Origin: Lentimonas sp. CC4
GTDB lineage: Bacteria > Verrucomicrobiota > Verrucomicrobiia > Opitutales > Coraliomargaritaceae
DNA: 64,000 nucleotides
NCBI RefSeq assembly: GCF_902728235.1
Contig: NZ_CACVBO010000001.1
Coordinates: 2,008,001 to 2,072,000, forward strand
Direction: 5' to 3'
The notes below the pieces were generated by a model. That model searched no databases. It worked only from the letters and a program-made list of their open reading frames with translations, and was not told the origin of the DNA. Both the position numbers and the translations under genes were made by a program. Of this stretch, positions 9,577-21,619 are shown one piece after another. Numbering within the stretch: the stretch's first letter is position 1; each line of letters starts with the position of its first letter.

Positions 9577-11168
9577 ATGCCTACAGGACTTACAGTAGAA
9601 GATTCACCGATTGAAATGCTTTTAAAGGAGCAGGGGACTTTACAGACGCCTGTGAGCACTTTTTCTGCAAAGCATGAGAATGCTACGATTGCACCTGAGC
9701 AGGCGCAGTTCTATAAGCAGTTGATCCCGCTATCGAAGCCTAGTGCAGGCGAGCAGTATGCCTTTAAAGTCGATCTTGATCGTTGCACCGGTTGCAAGGG
9801 CTGCGTGTCTGCATGTCATAGTCTGAATGGTCTAGATGATCATGAGACATGGCGTGATGTAGGGACGATTCACGGAGATCTTAAAGGTGCGTCATATACG
9901 CAAACTGTGACGACTGCTTGTCACCATTGTGCGGATCCTGCCTGTTTGAACGGATGCCCAGTGTTGGCATACGAGAAAGATCCTGAGACGGGCATTGTTC
10001 GGCACTTAGATGATCAATGCATTGGCTGTCAGTATTGTGCGTTGAAGTGCCCTTATGATGTGCCGAAGTATTCTAAGAGCCTCGGCATCGTGCGTAAGTG
10101 TGATATGTGCCATAGTCGTCTGGCCGAAGGCGAAGCGCCTGCGTGTGTGCAAGCATGCCCGACGGAAGCGATAAGTATCACGATTGTGAATACGCAGGCA
10201 GTGATGGATGCATCGAGCTCGGGGGCAAAATTCTTGCCGACTGCGCCGGCTCCGGATTACACCGCTCCGACTACGCAGTATGTGACCGAGCGAGAAATTC
10301 CAGAAAATGTGGTAGCGGGCGATCGCTATGCGCTACACCCCGAGCATGCGCATTTTCCTCTAGTTGTGATGCTGGTGCTGACGCAGCTGTCCGCAGGGCT
10401 CTATATCTTTGCACTTATTTCGAGTGATGCTGCTATTACGCATTCTGCGCGATTGATTGCCTTCGTTGCGATGGGGATTGGCCTTGCTGCTTCGACTTCG
10501 CACCTTGGGCGGCCACTTGGCGCATGGCGCGCCTTCCTCGGGTTGAAGCGATCTTGGTTAAGCCGTGAAATTGTGGTGTTTGGCGCTTTTTCTGGTGTTG
10601 CCGGAGCGTATACTGCAGTGGGATTTTTCGACGCGATCCCTGAGTCGGTAGAATTCGTCTTAGGTATTAGCACTGTGGTGAGTGGTTTACTCGGTGTTTT
10701 TTGCTCGGTGATGATTTACCATGATACACAGCGACCGTTTTGGGATTTTCCAGTCAGCTACGGTAAGTTTTTCGGCACCACCTTGATGCTCTCCTTATCC
10801 GCTTTCTTGATGGTGACGTCGATCGTGGGGCAAGGTGCTCTTCCGTTACTCGGAGTGATTGCACTAATCGTCTTCTCTTTGATGAAGTTAGTTCTGGAGG
10901 CGACTCAGCTACGTGCTGCATCTCAGTCTGAGATGGCGCCTGCTAAAAAGTCGGCCTTGCTCATGTTGAAGCCTCTGAAGCGGATCACGCGCGCTCGTTA
11001 CTGTTTCGGTGCGCTAGGCATCTTGAGCTTCTCTGCCGCTGCGCTCGGAGCCTTACCTGTTGCACTTTCAATTCTTGGCTTCAGTAGTTTGCTTGTGGGC
11101 GAATTGCTTGAGCGTGTTCTCTTCTTCAAGGCGGTTGCCGCTCCAAAAATGCCGGGGGCATACACATC

Positions 11169-11172
<4 letters not shown>
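9577..11172 (+). CDS. DmsB-DmsC fusion: 4x(4Fe-4S) ferredoxin plus membrane anchor
   Basis: This 531-residue protein has an iron-sulfur half and a membrane half. Four cysteine clusters of the DmsB/NrfC type begin at [12 protein letters not shown] (Cys70, 73, 76, 80), then [24 protein letters not shown] and CDMC...CVQAC. From about residue 255 a series of hydrophobic segments matches the DmsC-type anchor that binds quinol. In classical DMSO reductases these are two subunits. The stop overlaps the ATG of the nitrate reductase gene (ATGA), so the two proteins should be made together. The likely role is to pass electrons from the quinol pool or another donor to the nitrate reductase. No signal peptide is seen, so the clusters face the cytoplasm. 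Confidence 0.88.
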
Positions 11173-13424
<2,252 letters not shown>

Positions 13425-13435
13425 TTTTAAATAAC

Positions 13436-15169
13436 ATGACAGCTCCCTTTATTCCAGAAACAGCGCCCTTTAGTGAGGATCAACGCGCATGGCTCAATGG
13501 CTTTCTCGCCGGTATGTATTCCTCAGACAGTCATGCGGGCGGTGCGCCAGCGGTAGCCGCTACGCCTGTGACTATCTTATTCGGTTCGCAGACCGGCACC
13601 TCCGAGACGCTTTCTAAGAAAGCTGCAAAGCAGCTGAAGGCGGCGAATTGCGCACCGACCATTCTCGATATGGGTGATTGCTCAGTCGATGATTTGAAAG
13701 ATGTGCAGAATCTGCTGATTATTACCAGCACGTATGGTGAGGGTGAGCCCCCTGACAATGCACAGTCACTGCACACTGCATTGATGGCAGATTCTGCACC
13801 GTCGCTCGAAGGTGTGCAGTATTCGGTGCTTGGTTTAGGAGATTCCTCATATGCCGATTTTTGCCAATGCAGTAAAGAGTTCGATGCACGTCTCGAAGCT
13901 CTGGGCGCGAAGCGCTGTGCGGATATGGTTGAGTGCGATGGTGATGCCGATGAGCCATTTGCTCAATGGATTGCTGCGGTGACTCCAGTGTTAGGCGAAG
14001 CGGGTGCAGCACCTGTTGACGCTGGAGATGACGAGGAGGGCAGTGATGAGCCTGAATTCACCAAGAAGAATCCATTCGCCGCAACATTGCTCAAGACCGA
14101 GAATTTGAATAAGGAAGGTTCGTCCAAACAGACGCACCATATCGAGATTTCTTTGGAAGGTTCAGGGATTGATTACGAAGTCGGTGACGCCTTAGGTGTT
14201 TGGCCTGAGAACAATGCACACCTTGTGGATGAAATTATTGCTGCAGCGGGTTTTGAGCCAGATGAGTTAACGCCTTTGCCTCACGATCCAGATGCGCAAC
14301 TCTTCGAAGCGCTTCGCTTTCACTATGATGTGAGTGTCTTGACCGAGCCGTTCTTGATCGCATGTGCACGATTGACGAAGCACCCAGAGCTCAAGGAGAT
14401 TGTAGCTGACGAAGCAAAGCGTAAGGCTTACATCGCTGGCCGAGGCTTAGTCGATCCGATCGTTGATTTCGAAGTGAAATTTCCAACGACTGAATATTTG
14501 GTTGCACCGCTCAAGCAGCTGAGCCCGCGCCTTTATTCGATTTCTTCCAGCCCGAAGGCGCATCCAGGCGAAGTGCATCTGACTGTGGGTAAAGTGACGT
14601 ATGATACACATGGCCGTAAGCGACAAGGGGTGTGCTCGACGTATCTGTCGGATCATCAGTTGGATCGTCCTGTTAAAGTTTACATGCATTCGAACAAGGC
14701 TTTCCGCCTGAGTGAGAATGATGATGCACCCGCCATCATGATTGGGCCTGGGACAGGCATCGCGCCGTTCCGTGCGTTCCTCGAGGAGCGCGAAGCGCGT
14801 GGTGCCAAGGGAAAAAACTGGTTGCTGTTCGGAGATCAGCACCAAGCGACTGATTTTCTTTACGAAGATCAGATCACAGACTGGATGAAAAGTGGACTGC
14901 TGACGCGTTTTGATACCGCGTTCTCACGCGACCAAGCGGAGAAGATTTACGTGCAGAATCGAATCGTTGAGCATGCGGAGGAATTTTACGCATGGCTCGA
15001 AGAGGGGGGCGCTATTTACATCTGTGGCGATGCTAGCCGTATGGCGAAGGATGTGGATGCCGCGATTCACAAAGCCGTTGAGGTCGCTGGAGGTAAGTCC
15101 GAAGACGAAGCGAAGGCTTACGTCGAAGCACTGAAGAAGGCGAAGCGCTACCTGCGGGACGTGTATTAG
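13436..15169 (+). CDS. CysJ-like diflavin reductase (NADPH electron donor)
   Basis: This 577-residue protein is a flavodoxin-like FMN domain (FGSQTGTSETLSKKAAKQL, about residues 48-190) joined by an acidic linker to FAD- and NADPH-binding domains. The signatures include YSISSSP, GVCSTYL, IGPGTGIAPFR and the C-terminal RYLRDVY typical of CysJ. CysJ-type reductases take electrons from NADPH to a siroheme enzyme. Here the gene lies 11 bp after the nitrate reductase gene in an operon with nirA, so it probably feeds nitrite and/or nitrate reductase; a sulfite-reductase role cannot be excluded. Its N-terminal segment QRAWLNGFLAGMYSS resembles that of NirA and of CysJ itself. Confidence 0.88.
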   Translation: MTAPFIPETAPFSEDQRAWLNGFLAGMYSSDSHAGGAPAVAATPVTILFGSQTGTSETLSKKAAKQLKAANCAPTILDMGDCSVDDLKDVQNLLIITSTYGEGEPPDNAQSLHTALMADSAPSLEGVQYSVLGLGDSSYADFCQCSKEFDARLEALGAKRCADMVECDGDADEPFAQWIAAVTPVLGEAGAAPVDAGDDEEGSDEPEFTKKNPFAATLLKTENLNKEGSSKQTHHIEISLEGSGIDYEVGDALGVWPENNAHLVDEIIAAAGFEPDELTPLPHDPDAQLFEALRFHYDVSVLTEPFLIACARLTKHPELKEIVADEAKRKAYIAGRGLVDPIVDFEVKFPTTEYLVAPLKQLSPRLYSISSSPKAHPGEVHLTVGKVTYDTHGRKRQGVCSTYLSDHQLDRPVKVYMHSNKAFRLSENDDAPAIMIGPGTGIAPFRAFLEEREARGAKGKNWLLFGDQHQATDFLYEDQITDWMKSGLLTRFDTAFSRDQAEKIYVQNRIVEHAEEFYAWLEEGGAIYICGDASRMAKDVDAAIHKAVEVAGGKSEDEAKAYVEALKKAKRYLRDVY

Positions 15170-15504
15170 AGCGTCATGTTATGGCATCAGCCGCATCTGG
15201 TTGTGCGAAATACCTGCTTTCTGTTAGCGCTGGCTTAGGCCAGCGCTACTTTTTTGCACATCGTGTATAAATTTGATACTAGGTCTGTTGATGATCTGGA
15301 GGTGTCGATTTGCTCGTATACGCTGTAATTCGGTGAACTAGAGGGAGATCTTGTTGGTATTAATGATATTCATGCATAACTCTAGAAATTATAAAGGTGT
15401 TAATGCATGCATTTGGCACAGTTGGCATGGTGTTGGCTAAGACAGGTTTCTAAGGGTGGCATTGCTCCACCAGCGAATAATTACTTAGAAAATCCTTATA
15501 GTTA
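15170..15504 (+). promoter_or_regulatory. nitrate transporter promoter region with blocks shared with nirA promoter
   Basis: This 335-bp gap has no gene. ATATTCATGCAT (15366-15377) lies 46 bp before TGGCATGGTGTTGGCT (15423-15438), a strong sigma-54-like site with GG-N10-GC. The second element ATGCATGCATTTG at 15403-15415 keeps the same offset as in the nirA promoter. The predicted start near 15449 leaves a leader of about 55 nt before the ATG at 15505. A weak GC-rich inverted stretch (tagcgctgg...ccagcgcta, about 15216-15237) may terminate the upstream operon. Conserved spacing across two otherwise diverged gaps argues for co-regulation of nitrate uptake and reduction. Confidence 0.6.
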
Positions 15505-16980
15505 ATGAGCCAGACTAAATTCAACATCTTCAACTTGAAGAATCCTAGCATGCGAACGCTCCACTTTTCGTGGGTCGCGTTCTTTATTACCTTCGTTGTG
15601 TGGTTTAACCATGCACCGATGGTGTCGGCTATTACGGAGGCCTTTGGTCTGACTAAGCTGCAGTGGAAATCGATTTTGATCCTGAATGTGGCGCTGACGA
15701 TTCCATCGCGTATCGTGATTGGCATGTTGGTCGATCGCTTTGGGCCGCGTGCGACATATAGTTCGCTGCTGATGGCTTCGGGCGTGTTGTGCACCTTTTT
15801 CGCTTTGGCTCAGTCGTATGAGCAGTTGGCGTTGGCTCGTTTTCTGATGGGCTTTGTGGGGGCAGGTTTTGTGATCGGTATTCGTATGGTGGGGGAGTGG
15901 TTCCCTGCGCGTCAGGTCGGTGTGGCCGAAGGTATCTACGGTGGTTGGGGCAACTTCGGTTCTGCTGCCGCTGCGATGGGGCTTCCGACACTTGCAATGC
16001 TGTTTGGCGGAGAAAACGGCTGGCGCTACGCGCTCTTAGCAACTGCTGCCGTCGCATTCATCTACGGCTTTATCTACTATCGCTCGGTGCGTAATACCCC
16101 AGAAGGCGCGACTTACTTTAAGCCAAAGAAGACTGGGGGGCTCGAAGTGACGAGTCGTCGTGATTTCTACTTCTTGATCTTTATGAATATTCCGATGTTC
16201 ATTGCCTTAGCTGTTCTTACCTGGCGCTTGTCTTCGGGTGGTGTTGGTCTTCTGACGAATACGATGGCCACTGTCATCTACGCTGGCTTAGTGGCATTGT
16301 TTATCTTTCAAGTGAGTCAGATCTACCGTGTGAATAAGGATATGCTCAAAGACCCTGAGTCGATTCCGGAGATGCACCGCTACCCGTTCAGCCAGGTGGC
16401 GATCTTGAATGTGAACTATTTTGTGACCTTTGGCTCGGAGCTCGCAGTGGTTTCGATGCTACCGTTCTTCTTCATGAGCACCTTTGAGTTGTCTCCTGTG
16501 ACGGCTGGTTTCCTCGCCTCTGGTTTCGCGTTTATGAATTTGGTCGCACGTCCGGCGGGTGGCTTAATCAGTGATAAATTCGGTCGTCGTATGACGATGA
16601 TTATTTTCATCCTCGGGCTGGCTGTCGGTTACTTCATGCTTTCGCAAGTTTCGAGCGCTTGGCTACTTCCAGTTGCAGTCGCTGCGACGATGTGCTGCTC
16701 GTTCTTCGTGCAGGCAGGTGAGGGCGCGGTGTTTGCTTTGGTGCCATTGATCCAACGACGCATGACCGGACAAATTGCTGGTATGACGGGTGCCTATGGT
16801 AATGTCGGTGCAGTCTGCTTCTTGACGGTCTATTCATTCGTGGATGCTTCGACTTTCTTCATGGTGATTGCGGCATCGTCACTTGCTGCCTTCGGCGCTT
16901 CGATGTTCTTGCGTGAACCTGCGGGGCATACGGCAGAAGTGATGCCGGATGGCTCTGTGCAGCTGATTGAGGTCACTTAA
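15505..16980 (+). CDS. NNP-family nitrate/nitrite MFS transporter
   Basis: This 491-residue protein with about 12 membrane segments belongs to the nitrate-nitrite porter branch of the major facilitator superfamily (NarK/NasA/NrtP type). Visible marks are the MFS loop motif VDRFGPR, a Gly-rich stretch with [14 protein letters not shown] that fits the nitrate signature, and a second loop motif SDKFGRR. It should import nitrate across the inner membrane for the reductases encoded upstream. It has its own promoter with the same block architecture as nirA. A PP2C/kinase gene follows, a neighbourhood often seen with NNP transporters. Which anion or counter-ion it moves is inferred from context. Confidence 0.9.
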   Translation: MSQTKFNIFNLKNPSMRTLHFSWVAFFITFVVWFNHAPMVSAITEAFGLTKLQWKSILILNVALTIPSRIVIGMLVDRFGPRATYSSLLMASGVLCTFFALAQSYEQLALARFLMGFVGAGFVIGIRMVGEWFPARQVGVAEGIYGGWGNFGSAAAAMGLPTLAMLFGGENGWRYALLATAAVAFIYGFIYYRSVRNTPEGATYFKPKKTGGLEVTSRRDFYFLIFMNIPMFIALAVLTWRLSSGGVGLLTNTMATVIYAGLVALFIFQVSQIYRVNKDMLKDPESIPEMHRYPFSQVAILNVNYFVTFGSELAVVSMLPFFFMSTFELSPVTAGFLASGFAFMNLVARPAGGLISDKFGRRMTMIIFILGLAVGYFMLSQVSSAWLLPVAVAATMCCSFFVQAGEGAVFALVPLIQRRMTGQIAGMTGAYGNVGAVCFLTVYSFVDASTFFMVIAASSLAAFGASMFLREPAGHTAEVMPDGSVQLIEVT

Positions 16981-16994
16981 ACTGTTTCGTGTTA

Positions 16995-17197
16995 TACTCA
17001 CGCGCATCAAATATTGTGACTTTGTCAAATCGAAGAATCTGGCTTAGGGGTGCTGCTTGTGGCACCCGCGAAGGCAGCTAAAGTTTAACAACTTCCGTTG
17101 CGTGTGGCCTTTGCGCGGTCTTCGCAAGCAAAGCCCCTACAGCAAGATAGCAAAATAGTATGAATGCACTTTTCACAAATCATGATGCGCGTGAATA
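16995..17197. repeat. element with 25-bp imperfect terminal inverted repeats
   Basis: The left end at 16995-17019 begins TACTCACGCGCATCA and ends TTGTGA. The right end at 17173-17197 reads the same in reverse with changes mainly at four central bases. Inside lies one copy of the 90-bp REP-like repeat (17046-17140). A related pair of ends encloses only about 80 bp at 28866-28945. The arrangement looks like a small non-autonomous palindromic element, with the REP-like copy either part of it or nested in it. It holds no gene and separates the nitrate transporter gene from the kinase gene. Confidence 0.5.
17046..17140 (+). repeat. REP-like interspersed repeat, copy 1
   Basis: This ~95-bp sequence begins AGGGGTGCTGCTTGTGGCAC and ends CGCAAGCAAAGCCCCTAC. 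Its two ends are inverted copies of each other (AGGGG...TGCTTG against CAAGCA...CCCCT), so it can fold into a long hairpin. A full second copy lies at 18996-19091 and partial copies at 41118, 51267 and 53309. It resembles the palindromic repeats that REP-associated transposases mobilise; one such gene is at 46407. Confidence 0.65.
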
Positions 17198-17252
17198 TAT
17201 ATTAGTATTGTTGGCTGCGCCTTACGCATTTGCGTAAGGCGCAGTTTTTGTT

Positions 17253-18998
17253 ATGAGCAAGGGTATGCATATTAAAGGGGAGCTGCGGGTGCGCTATGGG
17301 CAAGCCACGTCTGCGGGTGTAAAGCCGCAGAACGAGGATTGCTTGGGCATTCAGATCCCCGATGGCGACTTGCTCACGACGAAAGGGCTCGTTGTGGTCG
17401 TTGCGGATGGCGTCTCTGCGGCAGAGGCGGGCAAAGAAGCGAGCGAGTTCTGCGTGAAGAGTTTTATTAACGACTATTTCAGCACGCCTGAGACGTGGGA
17501 GGTGAAGACCGCGGCGCACCGTGTGTTGGTGTCTCTGAATCGCTGGTTGTTTAGCAAAGGGCAGAGCCTAGCTGACGAGCGTCGTGGCTACGTTGCTGCG
17601 ATGAGTGCGCTAATCCTAAAGGCACGCTCTGCGCATATCTTCCACGTGGGAGATACACGGATCTATCGCTTTAGAGATGGAGCTTTGGAGCCTTTGACGC
17701 AGGATCATCATACGTGGGTGTCTTCGGAAACGTGCTACCTGAGCCGGGCGATGGGGATGGGGATCAATCTCGATATTGATTATCGCAAGACTGTTATCGA
17801 GCCGGGTGATGTCTTGTTTTTCTCGACCGATGGGGTGCATGAGCATTTGAAGAACAGCGATATCTCGGCACTGTTGGCAGATCCGGATGTTGAACCTGAC
17901 GCCGCCTGTCAGCAACTGATCGATCTGGCATTGGCGAATGGTAGCCGCGATAATTTAAGCTGCCAGATTCTACGAGTGGAGAGTCTTCCTGATGCGAACT
18001 CGAACGATATTTACGATGCGCTGAGTCGTTTGCCCTTTCCGCCGGCGTTGAAAGTTGGGATGAGCCTCGACGGGTATCAGGTCGAGGCGGTGTTACACGA
18101 AAGCTCGCGTAGCCAACTTTACCAAGTGCGTGATAAAGAAACTGGCGAGCGCATGGCGATGAAGACGCCTTCGGTTAATTTTAGTGATGATGCCGCCTAT
18201 ATTGAACGCTTCATTATGGAAGAATGGATCGGTCGCCGTATTGCGAATCAACATATTGTCCGGACGGTCGAGCAAGCTCGGCCTCCGCAGTGCCTCTACT
18301 ATTTAATGGAGAATGTGGAGGGGAAGACCTTAAAGCAGTGGATGACTGAGAATCCGAGTCCAGAAATTGGTATCGTGGTCGATATTGTGCGGCAAATAGT
18401 GGATGGCTTGCGTGCTCTGCATCGGCGCGAGACATTGCACCAAGATTTAAAGCCTGATAATATCATGATTCAATCCGATGGGGTGGTGAAGATCATCGAT
18501 TTAGGATCGGCCTATATCGCTGGTATTCATGAGACCAGTGTGCCGTTTGAGCGTGAGCAGAATTTAGGCACGATGAAGTATTCAGCACCTGAATACAAGT
18601 TGGGGCGTAGGCCTTCGACGCGTTCGGATCAATTCTCACTCGCGATGATTGCATACGAGTTGTTCACAGGTGGGCAGGGCAGTCCATACGGAGAGAAGTT
18701 TGCTGCTGCCCATACGTTACGTGATTTTAGCGCGCTTGGCTATCAGCCTGCGGCGCGCACTAACCCGCTCGTTCCTGGGTGGGTGGATGGCGCATTGAAA
18801 AAGGCGCTTAGTTTAAATTCGGAGCTGCGCTATGAAGTGCTATCGGAATTCGTTGTGGATTTGAAACAGCCGAATCCACAGTTTTTAGAATCTGGAAATA
18901 TGCCTTTGATTCAACGCGATCCGCTCCGTTTTTGGAAGGGCTTGTCTGCGGTGCTCGGTGCGATGGTCGTGGTGTTGCTATTTCTATTGATGAAGTAG
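17253..18998 (+). CDS. bifunctional PP2C phosphatase / Ser-Thr protein kinase, membrane-anchored
   Basis: This is a 581-residue fusion. Residues ~10-245 are a PP2C-type phosphatase with NEDCLG, ADGVSA, HVGDTRIYRF, TDGVHEH and SRDNLS marks for metal-binding aspartates. Residues ~270-545 are a Hanks-type kinase: a Lys in AMKTP, HQDLKPDN with catalytic Asp398 (HQD replaces HRD), DLG in place of DFG, and APE. One membrane segment closes the protein (AVLGAMVVVLLFLL). Such fusions often lie beside NNP nitrate transporters, which suggests post-translational control of nitrate uptake or reduction. Direct REP-like copies lie on both sides of the gene, and its TAG stop falls inside the downstream copy. 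Confidence 0.88.
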   Translation: MSKGMHIKGELRVRYGQATSAGVKPQNEDCLGIQIPDGDLLTTKGLVVVVADGVSAAEAGKEASEFCVKSFINDYFSTPETWEVKTAAHRVLVSLNRWLFSKGQSLADERRGYVAAMSALILKARSAHIFHVGDTRIYRFRDGALEPLTQDHHTWVSSETCYLSRAMGMGINLDIDYRKTVIEPGDVLFFSTDGVHEHLKNSDISALLADPDVEPDAACQQLIDLALANGSRDNLSCQILRVESLPDANSNDIYDALSRLPFPPALKVGMSLDGYQVEAVLHESSRSQLYQVRDKETGERMAMKTPSVNFSDDAAYIERFIMEEWIGRRIANQHIVRTVEQARPPQCLYYLMENVEGKTLKQWMTENPSPEIGIVVDIVRQIVDGLRALHRRETLHQDLKPDNIMIQSDGVVKIIDLGSAYIAGIHETSVPFEREQNLGTMKYSAPEYKLGRRPSTRSDQFSLAMIAYELFTGGQGSPYGEKFAAAHTLRDFSALGYQPAARTNPLVPGWVDGALKKALSLNSELRYEVLSEFVVDLKQPNPQFLESGNMPLIQRDPLRFWKGLSAVLGAMVVVLLFLLMK

Positions 18999-19091
18999 GG
19001 CTGCTGCTTGTGGCACCCGCGAGCGTTTGGCGTGTTCCGAAACTTCGTGTGCTTTTGGCCTATGCGCGGTCTTCGCAAGCAAAGCCCCTAC
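18996..19091 (+). repeat. REP-like interspersed repeat, copy 2
   Basis: This is the second full copy of the repeat seen at 17046-17140, in the same orientation, with TGCTGCTTGTGGCACCCGCG and CGCAAGCAAAGCCCCTAC at equal spacing (90 bp between the shared ends). The stop codon of the PP2C/kinase gene is the TAG at the repeat's first bases. It therefore forms the 3' end of that gene and possibly a stabilising hairpin on its mRNA. Confidence 0.65.
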
Positions 19092-19126
19092 GTTGGATTG
19101 TTCATTACGATGAATCTAATCTCCAT

Positions 19127-21439
19127 TTATGAGCGTCGTGGTCTGCGCTGCACGAGACGATAGCCGAGTGTGCAAATGCCTAGGATGAGTGCGTAGTGCC
19201 TTGCTTCGGGCACGGTGGGTGTGTGGCTAGGGTCGCCCGCCTCTAGGTCGTTTTCTTTATACTGGCGGTCAGTCTCCAATACGACGGCTCCGCTGATCTG
19301 TGTGACTAAGTAAGCCTCTGCTGCTTTGTCTGCGAGTTCTGCGATTTTAGATTTGAAGCGTGCGGCACCTAGGCGTGCTTGTTGGCTGTAGGTGCGCTCT
19401 GCGAGTGTGCGCGTTTGGTTCGCTAACCAGGCACGATATGCATGGCTGGAGCCTCGGGGTGCGGTGGCGCTGCTTTCTGCTGGTTCAAATGTGATGGTTG
19501 GATTCTGGAGATTGCCATCTGTATCGAGTTGCAGTGTGTTGCAGTAGGAGAGGGGTGCGAGTTCGTAGAGCGCATTGTAGTCGCGAGAGGTCAGGCATGC
19601 GACGATGTCTAGGTGAAGCTCTCTACGCTCGAAGAGCTGACGGATCTTTTCGGTGCCACTGAGCTGGATTGGTTGAGGACCGCTGAACCAGAAGAGCGTT
19701 TGAGGTGTTTCAGCGCTTGCGGAGGGGAGCAGTGCGCGAATGGCTTCGGTGAGTGCGGGCACATTGTCCTGCCCACCGACGAAGTCTTGCTGTTGTATCC
19801 ATTTAGCGCAGGCCTTGCCATTGCCTTGGAAGGTTCGCACCTCGTCACTGGCGAAGTATAGCTGCAGCGTGCCGTTGTAGTGGCTTGCCCATTTTGCGAT
19901 ACTGTTCTTGTGGTCGCGCATGGCGCGTGAACCATCGATGACAATGGCGTTCGGTGCTGCTACCGACTCGTTGTTCGGCAGCTTAGTGGTGAATGTGATC
20001 GTTTCGTTTGGGTGGGTTGGGTGTGTGCTAGTGAAGCTGGGAAGGAGCGGGTGTGCTGTTGCCTGAATCGTGCTTCGGGTGGAGTGGAGCTGACGCATGG
20101 TCATGTCTTCGGCCGCACGGCTGAGCACGCCACCGCTTGTCTTTTCTTCATACCAGACGGAGTGTTTGAGTTGGTCCGAGATCGTGAAATTTTCTGCGAC
20201 GATGGTGGGGTAGCGGTAAGCGAGTGTGGTGTGGCTGTCGGCTTCGAGCGGAAAGCTGATGCCAATGCGAACCTTCATCTTCCCGCCATCGGGCTGGATT
20301 GGGAAACACTGTGCCAGTAGGAGATCTGGGCCAGCCCAATTCACCAGGATGGGATCGCGTCGTTGGCGCACCGCCACGCTTTGATATGCGGCACGCACTT
20401 TGGCTTTACTGCCAAAGGCGGCTTCGCGTGGTTCGCCATTCACCCATAGTGTGACTCGGGAGGCGACGCCGCCTGTGGGGATTGAAATGAGCATGCGTGC
20501 TTCATGTTGCTGCCATTCATCATCGTTACGGAAGACCATCGTCCATTCGACATAGCCAGTGCCGAGCTCAGGTTCGAGGATTCCATCGAGCCTGGATTCT
20601 TCGAGGTGGATATCGTCGATGCGTTGACCGACATGTTCGCCGCCGAGATCGCGGTCGTTGGTGCGTCCACGCATGGCGAAGAATTCTTGTTCTTTGCGAT
20701 TGGCATTAAAGGACTCACCAGTGACGCGATAATAGAGTTGGCGTGCTTCTTCGGTGCTGACCGCGTTGCGCGAGCCGCCCCAGAAAAAGACATCTTCGGA
20801 TTGCTGGTAGCAGGCATTGAGTAGTGCTTTTTCGCTGCCAAAGGTGCGAAGCAGTCGTATGGCGGCATGATCCTCTTTGGTGCCGACGCGCCCATACTGT
20901 GCGATGCCGTAATCGGTGATGATGCGTGGGATTGAGCCGCAGCATAGCAAGGTGATGCCGAGGAGGAAGCCCACTGCTAAGTGGCGTAGTCCGATTGGCC
21001 ATTGTTCCGCGACTCGGTGTTTCATTTCCTTACGGATGCGATACGCGCAAAGTAGGGAGATGAGCGGGGAGAGTGGAAGGAATCCGAGGCCGTAAAAGGC
21101 GACACCGATCGCGGCGAAGGGTGCGATCGGTAAATAGACAATCGCATAGACACTGGTAATGCCGAGGCAGAGACTGTTGAGGTGGAGATCCCATTTGCGT
21201 ATCGGTTGCTTGCGGAAGCAGCGAATGGCGTTGAGCGCGATGATGATGGGAGTCATACCGATCAGTATGGCATGGTAAAGATTCGGAATGGGGTTGATGT
21301 AGATATTGTCGCTTAGCCCTGTAACGATCTCAAAGCCGAGGGCGAAGGCCGGAAGGAGTGTGCCGAAGATTAGATAGAGAATGAACCGACCTGTTGAAAA
21401 GGGCAGTGTTTGTGGCTGCGAGTGTTCTGAAGTATCCAT
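19127..21439 (-). CDS. VIT-domain membrane protein with PEP-CTERM-like sorting signal
   Basis: This 770-residue protein has four to five membrane segments in its first ~170 residues. A soluble part follows with a VIT-like region (YVEWTMVFRNDDEWQQHEAR, about residues 292-400) and a von Willebrand A-like stretch (AIVIDGSRAMRDHKNSIAKW). The C-terminus reads TPTVPEARHYALILGICTLG then RRPRR, the PEP-CTERM pattern of a Pro-Glu motif, a hydrophobic segment and basic residues. It recalls large VIT-containing proteins sorted by exosortases (MSEP-CTERM type with XrtN). No exosortase gene is in the window. The role is unknown; surface display of a VIT/VWA module is inferred. Confidence 0.7.
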   Translation of the reverse strand: MDTSEHSQPQTLPFSTGRFILYLIFGTLLPAFALGFEIVTGLSDNIYINPIPNLYHAILIGMTPIIIALNAIRCFRKQPIRKWDLHLNSLCLGITSVYAIVYLPIAPFAAIGVAFYGLGFLPLSPLISLLCAYRIRKEMKHRVAEQWPIGLRHLAVGFLLGITLLCCGSIPRIITDYGIAQYGRVGTKEDHAAIRLLRTFGSEKALLNACYQQSEDVFFWGGSRNAVSTEEARQLYYRVTGESFNANRKEQEFFAMRGRTNDRDLGGEHVGQRIDDIHLEESRLDGILEPELGTGYVEWTMVFRNDDEWQQHEARMLISIPTGGVASRVTLWVNGEPREAAFGSKAKVRAAYQSVAVRQRRDPILVNWAGPDLLLAQCFPIQPDGGKMKVRIGISFPLEADSHTTLAYRYPTIVAENFTISDQLKHSVWYEEKTSGGVLSRAAEDMTMRQLHSTRSTIQATAHPLLPSFTSTHPTHPNETITFTTKLPNNESVAAPNAIVIDGSRAMRDHKNSIAKWASHYNGTLQLYFASDEVRTFQGNGKACAKWIQQQDFVGGQDNVPALTEAIRALLPSASAETPQTLFWFSGPQPIQLSGTEKIRQLFERRELHLDIVACLTSRDYNALYELAPLSYCNTLQLDTDGNLQNPTITFEPAESSATAPRGSSHAYRAWLANQTRTLAERTYSQQARLGAARFKSKIAELADKAAEAYLVTQISGAVVLETDRQYKENDLEAGDPSHTPTVPEARHYALILGICTLGYRLVQRRPRRS

Positions 21440-21619
21440 AGTAAGGTTTAATTTTTCCGCCTGGAGTATTGTTTTGAGTAACGTAATTAGGCTGTGGGAT
21501 ACAACAGTAGGCGACTTGTGTGAAGTTTGTGTGAAGTCGTAATGTGATTTGTGTGAGATCGTCCTGGAGGTGGTTGATTTGTATTTACGTAATAACTCTG
21601 TGAGATTTAAATAACTGTT

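Noticed and set aside
15411-15426. TTTGGCACAGTTGGCA as an alternative sigma-54 site before the nitrate transporter gene
   Set aside because: GG and GC are separated by eight, not ten, bases; the site 12 bases further on has the correct spacing.
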